NCBI RefSeq assembly: GCF_000820305.1
Contig: NZ_CDBH01000046.1
Location: forward strand, 1-64,000
Source: Aeromonas dhakensis
Lineage (GTDB): Bacteria; Pseudomonadota; Gammaproteobacteria; Enterobacterales; Aeromonadaceae
DNA: 64,000 bases
Direction: 5' to 3'
Within the stretch, counting starts at the first letter, position 1. Each line of letters opens with the position of its first letter. Shown piece after piece: positions 38,457 through 48,985 of this stretch. The notes below the pieces were generated by a model, which had not been told where the DNA came from, searched no databases, and saw nothing but the letters and a program-made list of their open reading frames with translations. A program made the translations under genes and the position numbers.

Positions 38457-40559
38457 TCAGCTGAGACGAAATTGTCCCAACAATTGCTGTAAACGCTCGG
38501 CCGCCTGACGCAATGCCTGGCTGGCTTTGGCCGTCTCGGTGGCATCCTGGGCGATGTCGTTGGCCAGTGCGTTGGTTTTTGACAGATTGCCGGAGACGGT
38601 CTCGGAGACCGAGCTCTGCTCCTCGGCGGCGGAGGCGATCTGGTAGGTCATGTCGTTGATGGTGGAGATGGCCTGATAGATGCTGCCGAGCGCCTCTTCT
38701 GCCAGATCTGCTTCCCCTACCGCCTGATGGGTCAGCTGCTGGCTCTGGTTGATGGCGTTGACCGCGTTGGCCGAGCTGTGGCGGATCTTCTCGATCAGCT
38801 CCTGGGTATTCTGTACCGCCTGCTGGGTGTTGCCCGCCAGCTTGCGCACCTCGTCGGCCACCACCGCAAAGCCGCGGCCCTGCTCGCCGGCCCGGGCCGC
38901 CTCGATGGCTGCGTTGAGCGCCAGCAGGTTGGTCTGATCGGCAATGCCCTGAATGACGGTGAGGATGCTGGTGATCTGCTCGCTGTCGTGAGCCAGCCCT
39001 TCCACCACCTCGGCGCCCTTGCCGGCTTCGGCGGCCACCTTGTGCATCGACTGGATCACCTGCTGGAAGCGCACCTTGCCCTGATCCGCCGCGCCCTGGG
39101 CCTGTTTGGCTGAGTCGGCGGTGTTGTTGGCGTGGGTCGCAACCTCCTGGCTGACGTAGGACATCTCCTGCACCGCAGTCAGCATCTGTTCCATCTCCGC
39201 CTGGTGGTGCTGCAGGTTGTTGTCGGTTTGGCCGGCGATGCGGTCGGTGTCGCCGGCGTGACGGTTGACCTCGCTGGCGGTCTTGAGCACATCCCCCAGC
39301 AGCACCTGTAGCTTGTCGATGAAGCGGTTGATGCCCTTGGCCAAATCCCCCAATTCATCCTGGGACTGGGTATTGAGCCGCTTGGTGAGATCTCCCTCGC
39401 CATCGGCGATGTCATCCACCAGGCTCACCATTTGGCGGATGGGGCCTGTGATGCTGCGGGCAATGACCAGCATGGTGGCCAGCGCCAGCACCAGCACCAC
39501 GACGGCACCCACCAGTTGCTGGGTCATGGCGGCCCGGTTCATGTCGCCCAGCTGGGCTTCCAGCTGATCGGCACCGGCCAGCACCACCTTGTAGGGCAGG
39601 GTGACGATGATGGCCCAGTTGCGGCTCATACCCGGCACCGCGATGGGTACCGAGATGCGAAACGCATCGTCGAGCTCCTCGCGCTGTACCTCGGGTTTGA
39701 GGTACTGCTGCCAGCCGTTGCCGAGCAGCTTGTCGGCGCGACTGCCGAGCAGGCTGGCATCCCTGCTGGTGCCGGTGATGACGCCGGCGGCGCTGACGAT
39801 CAGGGTCTCGCCCTTGCCGTCATAGATGTTGCTGTTGAGGGACTGGGCCTGACGGCTGATGGAGTCCACCGCCAGATCGAGGGCGGCTATCCCCTTGAAC
39901 TGGCCGCCCACCATGATGGGGGTGGTGATGGTGCTCACCAGCACCTGCTGGCCGTTGATGTCCACCTTGAAGGGGTCGATGAGGCAGGAGCGCCCCTCCC
40001 GTTTCGGGCAGGCGTAGTAGTCGTTGGCCGGATTGCCAAACTCATCCGGATCGCTCTTCTCGATGGAGAGCAGCAAATCGGTGCCGATCTGATCCTTGTC
40101 ACGATAGAAGTAGGGGACGAAGCGCCCCTTGCTGTCGCTGCCCAGCGCCGTCTGGCCGGCAAAGCTGGCGTCCTGGCCGTCGAAGCCGTTGGGCTCGAAG
40201 CCGGCGAAGGCACCGTAGAGCTGGGGTTCGAGGGCGAGCTGGGCCTTGAGCAGGTCGGTGGCCTGCTGGCGATCCAGCGGCAGCTTGCCCTCCTGCTGCA
40301 GGGCGAGGGCGCTGGCCATCTGCTGGGTATAGGAGAGCCCCTTTTGCAGCAGCTGGGTGATGGTGGCGGCCTCGGCACGGGCGTTGGCGCTGACCTTCTG
40401 CCAGGCCTCCTGCTGCAGGGCGGCGCGGCTGGAGCTGATGGTCAGCTTTTGGGTCTGTTGACCCGAGTACTGGTTGAGCAGGATCAGGATGACCAGGGCG
40501 GCGGTCATGGCGATCCCGGCCATCACCAGAATGCGATTCTGGATAGAACGGAACTGCAT
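38457..40559 (-). CDS. Methyl-accepting chemotaxis protein with dCache sensor
   Basis: A 700-residue chemoreceptor: N-terminal transmembrane helix (~10-30), a large periplasmic double-Cache-like sensor (~31-345; SVGYDPSR-like folds are not obvious but [19 protein letters not shown] and [11 protein letters not shown] fit dCache_1), second helix ([17 protein letters not shown]), HAMP domain, and the signalling hairpin with [20 protein letters not shown] and [15 protein letters not shown]. No CheR/CheB-binding pentapeptide at the C terminus (ends GQFRLS). RBS AAGGAAGAG. The ligand is unknown; dCache receptors often sense amino acids. A hairpin at 38416-38443 follows but lacks a T run. Confidence 0.92.
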   Translation of the reverse strand: MQFRSIQNRILVMAGIAMTAALVILILLNQYSGQQTQKLTISSSRAALQQEAWQKVSANARAEAATITQLLQKGLSYTQQMASALALQQEGKLPLDRQQATDLLKAQLALEPQLYGAFAGFEPNGFDGQDASFAGQTALGSDSKGRFVPYFYRDKDQIGTDLLLSIEKSDPDEFGNPANDYYACPKREGRSCLIDPFKVDINGQQVLVSTITTPIMVGGQFKGIAALDLAVDSISRQAQSLNSNIYDGKGETLIVSAAGVITGTSRDASLLGSRADKLLGNGWQQYLKPEVQREELDDAFRISVPIAVPGMSRNWAIIVTLPYKVVLAGADQLEAQLGDMNRAAMTQQLVGAVVVLVLALATMLVIARSITGPIRQMVSLVDDIADGEGDLTKRLNTQSQDELGDLAKGINRFIDKLQVLLGDVLKTASEVNRHAGDTDRIAGQTDNNLQHHQAEMEQMLTAVQEMSYVSQEVATHANNTADSAKQAQGAADQGKVRFQQVIQSMHKVAAEAGKGAEVVEGLAHDSEQITSILTVIQGIADQTNLLALNAAIEAARAGEQGRGFAVVADEVRKLAGNTQQAVQNTQELIEKIRHSSANAVNAINQSQQLTHQAVGEADLAEEALGSIYQAISTINDMTYQIASAAEEQSSVSETVSGNLSKTNALANDIAQDATETAKASQALRQAAERLQQLLGQFRLS

Positions 40560-40820
40560 CGTCTCTTCCTTGTTGGTGAGCGTTATTTGAATATCGGCCG
40601 GAGGAGGCAGCTCTCCAACACTTTGCATAGCAAATAGGAAACGGGGATTTTGTTTTGCGATCCCCTTCAAACATCAGGTGGCAAGGGGGCGGACCGGTGC
40701 TTTGTTCCCCCTACTTTGGCTCGTGGCAGCGCCATGGTTTTCCCATCCGTCATTGTCGGTGCTAAAATGCGACGGTTTTTTTAACGAATTGGCCCAAGGC
40801 CCTCTACACAAGGCTTAAAG

Positions 40821-42236
40821 ATGAAAGTCAAAACCCGTTTTGCTCCCAGCCCGACCGGCTTTTTGCATGTCGGCGGTGCCCGTACCGCACTCTATTCCTG
40901 GTTGTTTGCAAAGAACCAGGGCGGTGAGTTCGTGCTGCGTATCGAGGATACCGACCTGGAACGTTCCACTCAGGAGGCGATCGACGCCATCATTGAGGGC
41001 ATGGAATGGCTGGAGCTGAACTGGGATGAGGGCCCCTACTACCAGACCAAGCGCTTCGATCGCTACAACGGTCTGATCGACGAGATGCTGGCCGATGGCC
41101 GCGCCTACAAGTGCTACTGCTCCAAGGAGCGGCTGGAAGCGCTGCGCGAAGGCCAGATGGCCAATGGCGAGAAGCCCCGCTATGACGGCAAGTGCCGCGA
41201 CCACGCCCACGACCATCCGGCCGATGCGCCCCACGTCATCCGCTTCCGTAACCCCACCGAAGGCTCCGTGGTGTTCGATGACCACGTCCGTGGCCGCATC
41301 GAGTTCGCCAACACCGAGCTCGACGATCTGATCATCCGCCGTACCGACGGCGCGCCGACCTACAACTTCTGCGTGGTGGTCGATGACTGGGACATGGAGA
41401 TCACCCACGTGGTGCGTGGCGAAGACCACATCAACAACACCCCGCGCCAGATCAACATCTACAAGGCGCTGAATGCGCCGGTGCCGGAGTTTGCCCACGT
41501 TTCCATGATCCTGGGTGACGACGGTGCCAAGCTCTCCAAGCGCCACGGTGCTGTCTCCGTGATGCAGTACCGCGACGACGGCTACCTGCCGGAAGCGCTG
41601 CTGAACTATCTGGTGCGTCTGGGCTGGTCCCACGGCGATCAGGAGATCTTCAGCCTGGAGGAGATGATCAAGCTGTTCAGCCTGGATGCCATCTCCAAGT
41701 CTGCCTCCGCCTTCAACACCGACAAGCTGCTGTGGCTGAACAACCACTACATGCGCAGCCTGGATCCGGCCTATGTGGCCAAGCATCTGGCCTGGCACAT
41801 GGAAAACCAGAAGATTGACACCAGCAAGGGCCCATCACTGCCAGAAGTTGTCACTCTGCTGGCCGAGCGCTGCAATACCCTGGTGGAGATGGCCGCCCAG
41901 AGCCGCTATCTGTTTGAAGAGTACGAAGCGATCGACGAAGCGGCTGCCAAGAAGCACCTGCGCGGCGTCGCCGCCGAGCCGCTGACCCTGGCCAAGGCCA
42001 AGCTGGCTGCCCTGGAAACCTGGACCACCGAAGCGCTGCACGAGCTGATTGAAGCGACCGCCGCCGAGCTGGGTCAGGGCATGGGCAAGGTCGGCATGCC
42101 GCTGCGCGTAGCCGTCACCGGGCTGGGTCAGTCCCCTGGCATCGACGCCGTGATGGCGCTGGTGGGCAAGGAGCGGGTACTGGCCCGCATCGACCGCGCC
42201 CTGGCGTATATCGAAGCGCGCATGGCTGCCGAGTAA
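40821..42236 (+). CDS. gltX: Glutamyl-tRNA synthetase
   Basis: A 471-residue class I synthetase, the usual length. The HIGH-type motif reads [10 protein letters not shown] near residue 17, and the KMSKS-type motif is KLSKRHG (~residue 238); zinc-binding region [15 protein letters not shown]. It charges tRNA-Glu with glutamate. The last 126 bases are copied in an imperfect repeat just downstream (42254-42382). The five tRNA-Ala genes follow, separated by a terminator. Confidence 0.97.
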   Translation: MKVKTRFAPSPTGFLHVGGARTALYSWLFAKNQGGEFVLRIEDTDLERSTQEAIDAIIEGMEWLELNWDEGPYYQTKRFDRYNGLIDEMLADGRAYKCYCSKERLEALREGQMANGEKPRYDGKCRDHAHDHPADAPHVIRFRNPTEGSVVFDDHVRGRIEFANTELDDLIIRRTDGAPTYNFCVVVDDWDMEITHVVRGEDHINNTPRQINIYKALNAPVPEFAHVSMILGDDGAKLSKRHGAVSVMQYRDDGYLPEALLNYLVRLGWSHGDQEIFSLEEMIKLFSLDAISKSASAFNTDKLLWLNNHYMRSLDPAYVAKHLAWHMENQKIDTSKGPSLPEVVTLLAERCNTLVEMAAQSRYLFEEYEAIDEAAAKKHLRGVAAEPLTLAKAKLAALETWTTEALHELIEATAAELGQGMGKVGMPLRVAVTGLGQSPGIDAVMALVGKERVLARIDRALAYIEARMAAE

Positions 42237-42253
42237 GCTTGCCGTCGCACATT

Positions 42254-42382
42254 GCCGTCACCGGTCTGGGGTAATCTCCCCCCGCCATCGATGCCGTGAT
42301 GGCGCTGGTGGGCAAGGAGCGGGTACTGGCCCGCATCGACCGCGCCCTGGCGTATATCGAAGCGCGCATGGCTGCCGAATAA
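42254..42382 (+). pseudogene. Partial tandem duplicate of the gltX 3' end
   Basis: This stretch repeats the gltX tail (42111-42236) 146 bp downstream. The last 86 bases before the stop (42147-42232 and 42293-42378) are identical; the stop region differs only by GAG to GAA before TAA. The upstream 40 bases have diverged with small indels. Without a start or the catalytic part it cannot make a functional product. Confidence 0.92.
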
Positions 42383-42402
42383 GCACCAGCCAGTACTTGC
42401 GG

Positions 42403-42435
42403 AAAGGGCTCCCGTACGGGGGCCCTTTGTTTTTG
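42403..42435 (+). terminator. Terminator after gltX and its duplicate tail
   Basis: Stem AAAGGGC(T) / (G)GCCCTTT with a short loop followed by GTTTTT, just past the second stop codon. Confidence 0.8.
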
Positions 42436-42546
42436 GCCAAAGGCCGGTTTTGTGACATAAAACAGCGAGATAGCTGTGCCATTGCCGGTTAAATCGGCTA
42501 ACTGCTTGAATTTTGACTAAACGCGCGAATCGCCGTTATTTTTGGG

Positions 42547-42575
42547 TTGACAGCAAAGCGGCCGGTGCCTATCAT
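42547..42575 (+). promoter_or_regulatory. Promoter of the tRNA-Ala array
   Basis: TTGACA, 17 bp, TATCAT, then a GC-rich discriminator (GCGCCTCCG); 45 bp before the first tRNA. Confidence 0.8.
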
Positions 42576-42620
42576 GCGCCTCCGTTGCCAGAGATAACTT
42601 TGGTAGCGCCGAGGTGAGTT

Positions 42621-42696
<76 letters not shown>

Positions 42697-42724
42697 AATT
42701 CTCCTCGAACAATCTGGAATCCAA

Positions 42725-42800
<76 letters not shown>

Positions 42801-42863
42801 GGTTCCTGATTGAAATGAAGTGCCCAGGGCAGTGCGGTGTGTATCACCCAAGCCGGCCTTTGT

Positions 42864-42939
<76 letters not shown>

Positions 42940-42987
42940 TTATTTAGGATGATTGGCCGCCAGAACCATTCATTCAGTACCGAATTT

Positions 42988-43063
<76 letters not shown>

Positions 43064-43097
43064 AATTCAGAGTGACTCAACGTCACTCACACACATC

Positions 43098-43173
<76 letters not shown>

Positions 43174-43192
43174 TCTTTCGTACTGAAAGTAG

Positions 43193-43226
43193 AAAAGGCC
43201 ACCGCACTGCGGTGGCCTTTTTGTTT
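43193..43226 (+). terminator. Terminator of the tRNA-Ala array
   Basis: Stem AAGGCCACCGCA / TGCGGTGGCCTT followed by TTTGTTTT. Confidence 0.9.
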
Positions 43227-43260
43227 TGCGCTCCGTTCACCAGTCGTGCCGACGATCCAT

Positions 43261-43288
43261 AAAAAAGCCCGCATCGCTGCGGGCTTTT
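43261..43288 (-). terminator. Terminator of the extracellular nuclease gene
   Basis: Minus-strand stem AAAAGCCCGCA / TGCGGGCTTTT extended by T, 20 bp after the nuclease stop. Confidence 0.88.
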
Positions 43289-43307
43289 GGCTTGATGGCA
43301 AGGGTCA

Positions 43308-45452
43308 TCAGCCGTGGCGGCGACGCCAGGCCAGCGGCAGCAGGGCCAGCAGGAGGGCGCCCATGGCACCGCCACCGCCGTTGCTCTCCTCTTTCAGCTT
43401 GAGGTCGACGATGATGGGGTCGTGGTCGGAGGCGCTGAACGGGTTGTCCGACTTGATCATGTCGCCGGTGAAGTCCCGGCCGTACTCGAACAGGTTGCTC
43501 TCGAACGAGTTGATGTGCCAGTCGGCCACGGCGATCACCTTGCCTGCCAGTGCCGGGTTGGCGAGGGCATAGTCCAGGGTGCCGAGCTCGGCCTCGTAGC
43601 TGTAGGAGATGGCCTTCTCTTTGTTGAACTTGACGTTCATGTCCACCAGGCCGTAGCTCTTGGCCACTTCGCTGCCGGTCTGCTCAAAGACCTGGTCGCC
43701 GAGGAAGGTCTGGGAGGCAGAGACTATCTTGCGCTGACCGTCGGTCGGCACATAGTCGGTCAGCACCCGGATCGCATCTTCCCGGGCGTAGGAGTTGAAG
43801 TCGCCCACCAGCAGCACCTGGCCGGCCAGCTTGCTCACCGCCTCGCCCAGCACCTTGGCGGCGCTGACCCGGAACTCGGTGCACTTGCCCTGCAGATCGG
43901 CCGGCTCCTTGCCGTCCAGGTTCTCCAGGCAGCCTGAGCCCTTGGATTTCAGGTGGTTGACCACCAGGGTCAGCGGATCCTTGCTGCCCTCGACGGTGAA
44001 GGTCTGCACCAGGGAGTCACGTTGGGAAGCCTGCTTCTCGACCCCTTTGGCATCCAGGTATTTCTGCACCGGCAGGGTGATGACGTTGGCGTCCCCTTGC
44101 GGGGTCAGCTTGGCCGGCCGGTAGATCATGGCCACCATGATGGCGTCGCCGCCGAAGTAGTGCTCGCCCTGCAGCAGCGCCTTGGGCAGGGTGACGAAGG
44201 CGTACTGCTTGCCCGCCTCTTTCTGCTGGGCGTTGAGGGCCTGCACCAGGTCGCTGATGGCGGAGTGGCTGTCAAAGCCGTTGTTCTCCATCTCCATCAG
44301 GCCGAGCAGGTCGGCATCCATCTCGGTGATGGCGTTGACGATCTTGGCGCGCTGCTTCTGGAAGTCCTCCAGGTTCTTGGCACCACGGTTGCAGCCTTTG
44401 GCGCTGTCCGCATCCGCCTGATCCTTGCACAGTACGTTGAGGGCACCGCCCACGCTGGAGTGGCTGGTGAAGTAGTTGAGCACGTTGAAGCTGCCGACGC
44501 GCAGATCGGTGCCGTCGGCACGGGCCGGGGCGCTCTGGCGGTCGTTGTCGCTGGTGCGCAGCAGATCGCCGGCGGTGATCACCTGATCCTGCGGCACGAT
44601 CAGCCGGTACTCGTTGTAGCTGTAGCCCACCATGGCGTCCAGATTGACCGGGGCATCGCCGATGCGCAGGTAACCCTGTTCCGGCTCCCAGGCCGGCAGC
44701 CAGGGCAGTTTGCCGTCGGCGGCCTTGAAGTCCGATTCGAGGAATACCCGGTTGCCGGCGTTGGCCTTGGCCAGCGCCTTGGCGGCCTTGCTGTCGGCGT
44801 CGTGCAGCTGGGTCGGCTTCATCAGCGGCGCCTGGTGGGAGAGCACCAGGTTGTTGCGCCGGGCGGCGTAGTCGTAGCTGAAGTTGCGGCTGATTTTGAG
44901 CGCGCTGTCGGCATCGAGCCGTACCCGCATCCCTTCGTGGCGCTCCAGCGCCCGGGCCAGGGTCTCGTTTTCCAGCACCCGCAGCGGGATGGCGGCCGGG
45001 GCTGTGCCCTGGGCGATCACCTGCAGGCGCGGGGTGCCGCTGTCAGTCAGTGGCTTGAGCTGGGTATGGCCGTAATACTCCTCGACCTTGGCCTCTAGGC
45101 AGACTTCGGCGCCCGGCTTGATGTCCGGGTACTTGCTGGCGAAGTTTTTGTCGTTGAGATAGACGAAGATGCCGTCCGAGGTCTGGGGGTTGCCGTCGCC
45201 CTGCACATCCAGCAGGTAGAACCCCTTGTTGAGGCTCTCGCCCAGACCCGAGACCACCGCCTTGACCATGACGCTCTGGGGGCTTTCGAACTTGTCGGCG
45301 GGAATGAGCGGGCTCTTGTCACCGCTGCCCTGAATGACCGGGATCGGGGTGAGGTCGCTGTCGGCCGGGCAGCTGAAGCCGGCGGCATAGACGGACGGGG
45401 AGGCGAGCGCAATCCCCACGGCCAGCGACAGCAGGGTACGTGTTCCTTTCAT
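43308..45452 (-). CDS. ExeM/NucH-type extracellular endonuclease with GlyGly-CTERM
   Basis: A 714-residue protein with a signal peptide (ending SPSVYAA), an N-terminal OB/lamin-tail-like region (~residues 25-300; YLLDVQGDGNPQTSDGIFVY), and an endonuclease/exonuclease/phosphatase domain (~330-680) with VGSFNVLNYF, LMEMENNG (metal Glu), VVNHLKSKG, LVGDFNSYARED and SASDHDPIIVDL (catalytic Asp-His). The C terminus is GGGG, a hydrophobic helix and WRRRHG, a GlyGly-CTERM tail processed by rhombosortase after type II export. The family degrades extracellular DNA, for example in biofilms. RBS AAGGAA. Confidence 0.92.
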   Translation of the reverse strand: MKGTRTLLSLAVGIALASPSVYAAGFSCPADSDLTPIPVIQGSGDKSPLIPADKFESPQSVMVKAVVSGLGESLNKGFYLLDVQGDGNPQTSDGIFVYLNDKNFASKYPDIKPGAEVCLEAKVEEYYGHTQLKPLTDSGTPRLQVIAQGTAPAAIPLRVLENETLARALERHEGMRVRLDADSALKISRNFSYDYAARRNNLVLSHQAPLMKPTQLHDADSKAAKALAKANAGNRVFLESDFKAADGKLPWLPAWEPEQGYLRIGDAPVNLDAMVGYSYNEYRLIVPQDQVITAGDLLRTSDNDRQSAPARADGTDLRVGSFNVLNYFTSHSSVGGALNVLCKDQADADSAKGCNRGAKNLEDFQKQRAKIVNAITEMDADLLGLMEMENNGFDSHSAISDLVQALNAQQKEAGKQYAFVTLPKALLQGEHYFGGDAIMVAMIYRPAKLTPQGDANVITLPVQKYLDAKGVEKQASQRDSLVQTFTVEGSKDPLTLVVNHLKSKGSGCLENLDGKEPADLQGKCTEFRVSAAKVLGEAVSKLAGQVLLVGDFNSYAREDAIRVLTDYVPTDGQRKIVSASQTFLGDQVFEQTGSEVAKSYGLVDMNVKFNKEKAISYSYEAELGTLDYALANPALAGKVIAVADWHINSFESNLFEYGRDFTGDMIKSDNPFSASDHDPIIVDLKLKEESNGGGGAMGALLLALLPLAWRRRHG

Positions 45453-45699
45453 ATCTGTTCCTTTTTTATTTTTTGCCAGTGTTTCCATAGCCTTGGCGCA
45501 TCGGCCAAGGGCGCGCATTGTCACATTTCTGGCATGTCGTACCAGTGAGCCAACGCACATTACGGGGATACAAATGAGGGCAATGCCGGTTTTTTTGACT
45601 TAGCTAACAGCATGAAACTAATGACAAATTTGTTATTTCATCCGATTGGCGAAAATGTGATCCCGCTGGCATCCACATATTTTTCCTCGAGAATGAAGA
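45453..45699. other. Intergenic region between the divergent nuclease and chitinase genes
   Basis: The 497-bp gap holds the chitinase promoter (45700-45728), riboswitch (45738-45841) and leader at its right end. The left ~245 bp is AT-richer and presumably contains the nuclease promoter, which I could not define. No gene seen. Confidence 0.5.
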
Positions 45700-45728
45700 T
45701 TGAGACTCGGCTGGTTGATTCCTATACT
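45700..45728 (+). promoter_or_regulatory. Promoter of the riboswitch-chitinase transcript
   Basis: TTGAGA, 17 bp, TATACT. The predicted start point (~45735) falls right before the aptamer's first paired base. Confidence 0.7.
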
Positions 45729-45737
45729 CGGCTTGTT

Positions 45738-45841
45738 CCTCACGGAACCCAGGTAAAGGGCAAACCGGCCGAGACGCCGGGACGCAATGCCTCCGGTCTT
45801 CAGATCGTGCGATCCAGATAGCGGGGCTTCCCAGGGTGAGG
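45738..45841 (+). ncRNA. Cyclic di-GMP-I (GEMM-I) riboswitch aptamer
   Basis: The ends pair as P1 (CCTCAC / GTGAGG). Inside are the conserved GEMM-I strings AAAGGGCAAACC, a stem CCGGC/GCCGG capped by a GAGA-containing loop, GGGACGCAATGCCTCCGG, and ATAGCGGGGCTTCCCAGG, in canonical order and spacing as in the Vibrio Vc2 aptamer. It senses c-di-GMP. About 108 nt separate it from the chitinase ATG. I saw no clear intrinsic terminator in that leader, so control may act on translation or by another fold. Confidence 0.93.
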
Positions 45842-45949
45842 GTGACGTTTGTGGCAGGTCCATTGCCAGTTGTCTGCGCCCATCACGCAGGTTGCGCTTG
45901 TGCTTTGCCTTGGAGACCAATGCCAAGACAAAACAAGGAAGATAACAAT

Positions 45950-48900
45950 ATGCAACAGACCCTAAGGCCCAGCAGGCTTGCCATGCTGGTGGCTTTGGCT
46001 GCCATGCCCGCCTGGGCACAGGCCGCTTATCCCGCCTATCAGGCCGGTACCGCCTACAAGGCCGGCGACATCGTCAGCAACGTCGGCAATCTCTATGAGT
46101 GCAAAGAATTTCCCTACTCCGGCTGGTGCGGGGCCTCGCCCTATCACTATGAGCCAGGTGTCGGGGTCGTCTGGGCCGATGCCTGGAAACTCTATGGCGG
46201 CGAGGTGCCGCCCCCGGCGCTCGGCGTAGCTGTCAGCTCGCCGGCTGCCGGCGCCAGTGTCAACGAAGGGGCCAGCGTCGCGCTGGCGGTGACCCTGAGC
46301 GGCCCGGTGACGGCGCTGGTCAAGGTCGAGTACCTCATCGACGGCACCCTGGTCGCCACGGCGAGTGCCTCGCCCTGGAACGGCAGCTGGCGTGCCGCCG
46401 GTGTCGGCGCCCACGCCCTCAAGGCGCGAGCGCTGGATAAAGACGGCAAGGTGCTGAGCGAAGCGGATTCCAGCTTCAAGGTCGCCGCCGTGGTGGCGCC
46501 AGAGGCGCCCAAGGTGAGCATCAGCAGCCCAGCCGCCGGCGCCAAGGTGACCCTGGGTCGCAGCGTGGCAGTGAGCGGCAACGTCACCGATGCCAACGAC
46601 GACGTCGCCAAGGTCGAGCTGTTCGTCGATGGCAAGAAAGTGGGTGAAGACACCAGTGCCCCCTGGCAGGTGAACTGGACGCCCCAGAGCAAGGGGCTGG
46701 CCGGCCTCAAGCTGGTGGCGACCGACAAGGAGAACCTGAGCGGCGAGTCGAGCCAGGTCGACGTGCAGGTGGAAGAGGCCGCCTTGCCGCCCACCGGTGG
46801 CAATCTCTCCTGCGACATTCGTCAGATCTACCGTCCGGATGGCTACGAGTGCATGGGGGATGACCACGCCCGCCGGGTCATCGGTTACTTCACCTCCTGG
46901 CGTACCGGCAAGAACGGCTTGCCCTCCTACCTGGTGAGCGACATCCCCTGGGACAAGATCACCCACATCAACTACGCCTTCGCGGCGGTGGACGAGCAGA
47001 GCCACACCATCAAGGTGGATGACTCGGCGACCAAGATGACCTGGGACGGCGTGCCGGGTGCCGAGATGGATCCGGAGTTCGCCTACCAGGGCCACTTCAA
47101 CCTGCTGTCCAAGTACAAGAAGCAGTATCCGGACGTGAAGACCCTGATCTCGGTGGGGGGCTGGGCCGATACCCGCGGCTTCTATACCGCCACCACCAAG
47201 GGTGACTGCTCGGTCAACACCGACGGCATCAACGCCTTTGCCAACTCGGCGGTGAGCTTCATCCGTCAGTACGGCTTTGACGGGGTCGACGTCGACTACG
47301 AGTATCCCACCTCCATGAAGGATGCGGGCAACCCCAACGACTTCCCGCTCTCCAACCAGTGCCGCGGCAAGCTGTTTGCCAACTACAAGGTGCTGATGCA
47401 GACCCTGCGCAGCAAGCTCGACAGCGCCGGCAGCGAGGATGGTCGCAAGTACATGCTGACCATCGCCTCGCCGGCCTCGGCCTATCTGCTGCGCGGCATG
47501 GAGAACTTCCAGGTCACCCAGTACCTCGACTACGTCAACCTGATGACCTACGACTTCCACGGCGCCTGGAACAACTTCGTCGGTCACAACGCCGCCCTGT
47601 TCGACAACAAGGCGGATGCCGAACTTGCCCACTGGGGCGTCTATACCCAGAGCCAGTTTGGCGGCATTGGCTACCTCAACGCGGCCTGGTCTGCCCACTA
47701 CTTCCGTGGCGCCCTGGCGGCCGGCAAGATCAACGTGGGCGTGCCTTACTACACCCGCGGCTGGCAAGGGGTCAGCGGTGGCACCCACGGCCTGGGCGGC
47801 AAGGCAGCACTGCCGAGCCAGAGCGATTGTCAGCCGGGTACCGGCGGCAGCACCATTCCGTGCGGCAACGGGGCGGTCGGCATCGACAACATCTGGCACG
47901 ATCTCGACAAGAACGGCAAGGAGATCGGCGGCGGTGCCGTGCCCATGTGGCACGCCAAGAACCTGGAGAACGCCGCCAGCCTGGGTATCACCACCATGCC
48001 GAGCTACGGTCAGGCCTGGGGTCTGGATCCCAACAACCCGGCTCACGTGATGCAGGGCAAGTACGTGCGTTACTACGATGACAAGGCGCAGGCGCCTTGG
48101 CTGTGGAACGAAGAGAAGAAGGTGTTCCTCTCCACCGAAGATGAAGAGTCCATGGGCCACAAGCTCGACTACATCATCAAGCGGGGCCTGGGCGGGGTCA
48201 TGTTCTGGGAGATGGCGGGTGACTACGCCTTCGATCCGGCCAAGAACGAGTACGGCATGGGGGATACCCTGACCACGCTCGCCTACGACAAGTTTGCCAA
48301 GGCGACCAAGTACGACACCAGGCAGAACGATCTGGCGGCGCCAACCGCCCAGCTCGACATCGCGGTGAGCCTCTCCGGCTTCAAGGAGGGGGATTCCAAC
48401 TACCCGATCAACCCGACCCTGAAGCTCACCAACAACTCGACCCAGACCATTCCGGGCGGTACCCGCATCGAGTTCCTGGTGCCCACCTCCACCTCCGACA
48501 CCATCACCGACCAGAGTGGGATGGGGCTGAAAGTGGTGGAGAGCGGCGGCAACCAGAACTCCGACGGCATCGCGGGCGAGAAGGATTTCCACAAGGCGGC
48601 CTTCACGCTGCCGACCTGGAAGGCGTGGGCGCCGGGCAGCGACGTGGAAGTGGCGATGACCTACTATCTGCCGGCCGCCGGTGTGCCGAGCGGTATCCGC
48701 ATCATCAGCGGCAGCCAGACTGCGGGTCTCAAGGCCGAGTTCCCGACCCTGCCGGAGGCCGTGCTGGGCAGCAGTGGTGGCGGTGAGAACCCGGGCGGTA
48801 GCACCTGCAGCAGCCAGAACGTCAATCCGGCCGCCTACAAGGCCTATCCGACCTGGCCGCAGGGGGATCACGCCAACGGTGGTGATCGTATGACCAACAA

Positions 48901-48985
48901 CAAGGCGGTCTGGCAGGCCAACTGGTGGACCAGCAGCGAGCCTAAGGCGGGCGACGGCAGCTGGAAACTGGTATGCAGCTACTGA
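45950..48985 (+). CDS. Multidomain secreted chitinase (GH18)
   Basis: A 1011-residue protein: signal peptide (MPAWAQAA cleavage region), N-terminal CBM5/12-like chitin-binding module (AYQAGTAYKAGDIVSN, to WADAWKLYG), two Ig-like Big_7-type domains (~85-270), a GH18 domain with the catalytic motif FDGVDVDYEYP (~residues 443-453, Glu as acid) and chitinase insertion, a further beta domain, and a C-terminal chitin-binding module (AAYKAYPTWPQGDHA to SWKLVCSY). It hydrolyses chitin outside the cell, probably after type II secretion. Start chosen at the ATG with AAGGAAG site. Expression is under the GEMM-I riboswitch just upstream. Confidence 0.95.
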   Translation: MQQTLRPSRLAMLVALAAMPAWAQAAYPAYQAGTAYKAGDIVSNVGNLYECKEFPYSGWCGASPYHYEPGVGVVWADAWKLYGGEVPPPALGVAVSSPAAGASVNEGASVALAVTLSGPVTALVKVEYLIDGTLVATASASPWNGSWRAAGVGAHALKARALDKDGKVLSEADSSFKVAAVVAPEAPKVSISSPAAGAKVTLGRSVAVSGNVTDANDDVAKVELFVDGKKVGEDTSAPWQVNWTPQSKGLAGLKLVATDKENLSGESSQVDVQVEEAALPPTGGNLSCDIRQIYRPDGYECMGDDHARRVIGYFTSWRTGKNGLPSYLVSDIPWDKITHINYAFAAVDEQSHTIKVDDSATKMTWDGVPGAEMDPEFAYQGHFNLLSKYKKQYPDVKTLISVGGWADTRGFYTATTKGDCSVNTDGINAFANSAVSFIRQYGFDGVDVDYEYPTSMKDAGNPNDFPLSNQCRGKLFANYKVLMQTLRSKLDSAGSEDGRKYMLTIASPASAYLLRGMENFQVTQYLDYVNLMTYDFHGAWNNFVGHNAALFDNKADAELAHWGVYTQSQFGGIGYLNAAWSAHYFRGALAAGKINVGVPYYTRGWQGVSGGTHGLGGKAALPSQSDCQPGTGGSTIPCGNGAVGIDNIWHDLDKNGKEIGGGAVPMWHAKNLENAASLGITTMPSYGQAWGLDPNNPAHVMQGKYVRYYDDKAQAPWLWNEEKKVFLSTEDEESMGHKLDYIIKRGLGGVMFWEMAGDYAFDPAKNEYGMGDTLTTLAYDKFAKATKYDTRQNDLAAPTAQLDIAVSLSGFKEGDSNYPINPTLKLTNNSTQTIPGGTRIEFLVPTSTSDTITDQSGMGLKVVESGGNQNSDGIAGEKDFHKAAFTLPTWKAWAPGSDVEVAMTYYLPAAGVPSGIRIISGSQTAGLKAEFPTLPEAVLGSSGGGENPGGSTCSSQNVNPAAYKAYPTWPQGDHANGGDRMTNNKAVWQANWWTSSEPKAGDGSWKLVCSY

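Noticed and set aside
45612..45821. A 69-codon plus-strand ORF upstream of the chitinase
   Set aside because: It runs across the promoter and the GEMM-I aptamer, whose conserved RNA bases explain the sequence better.
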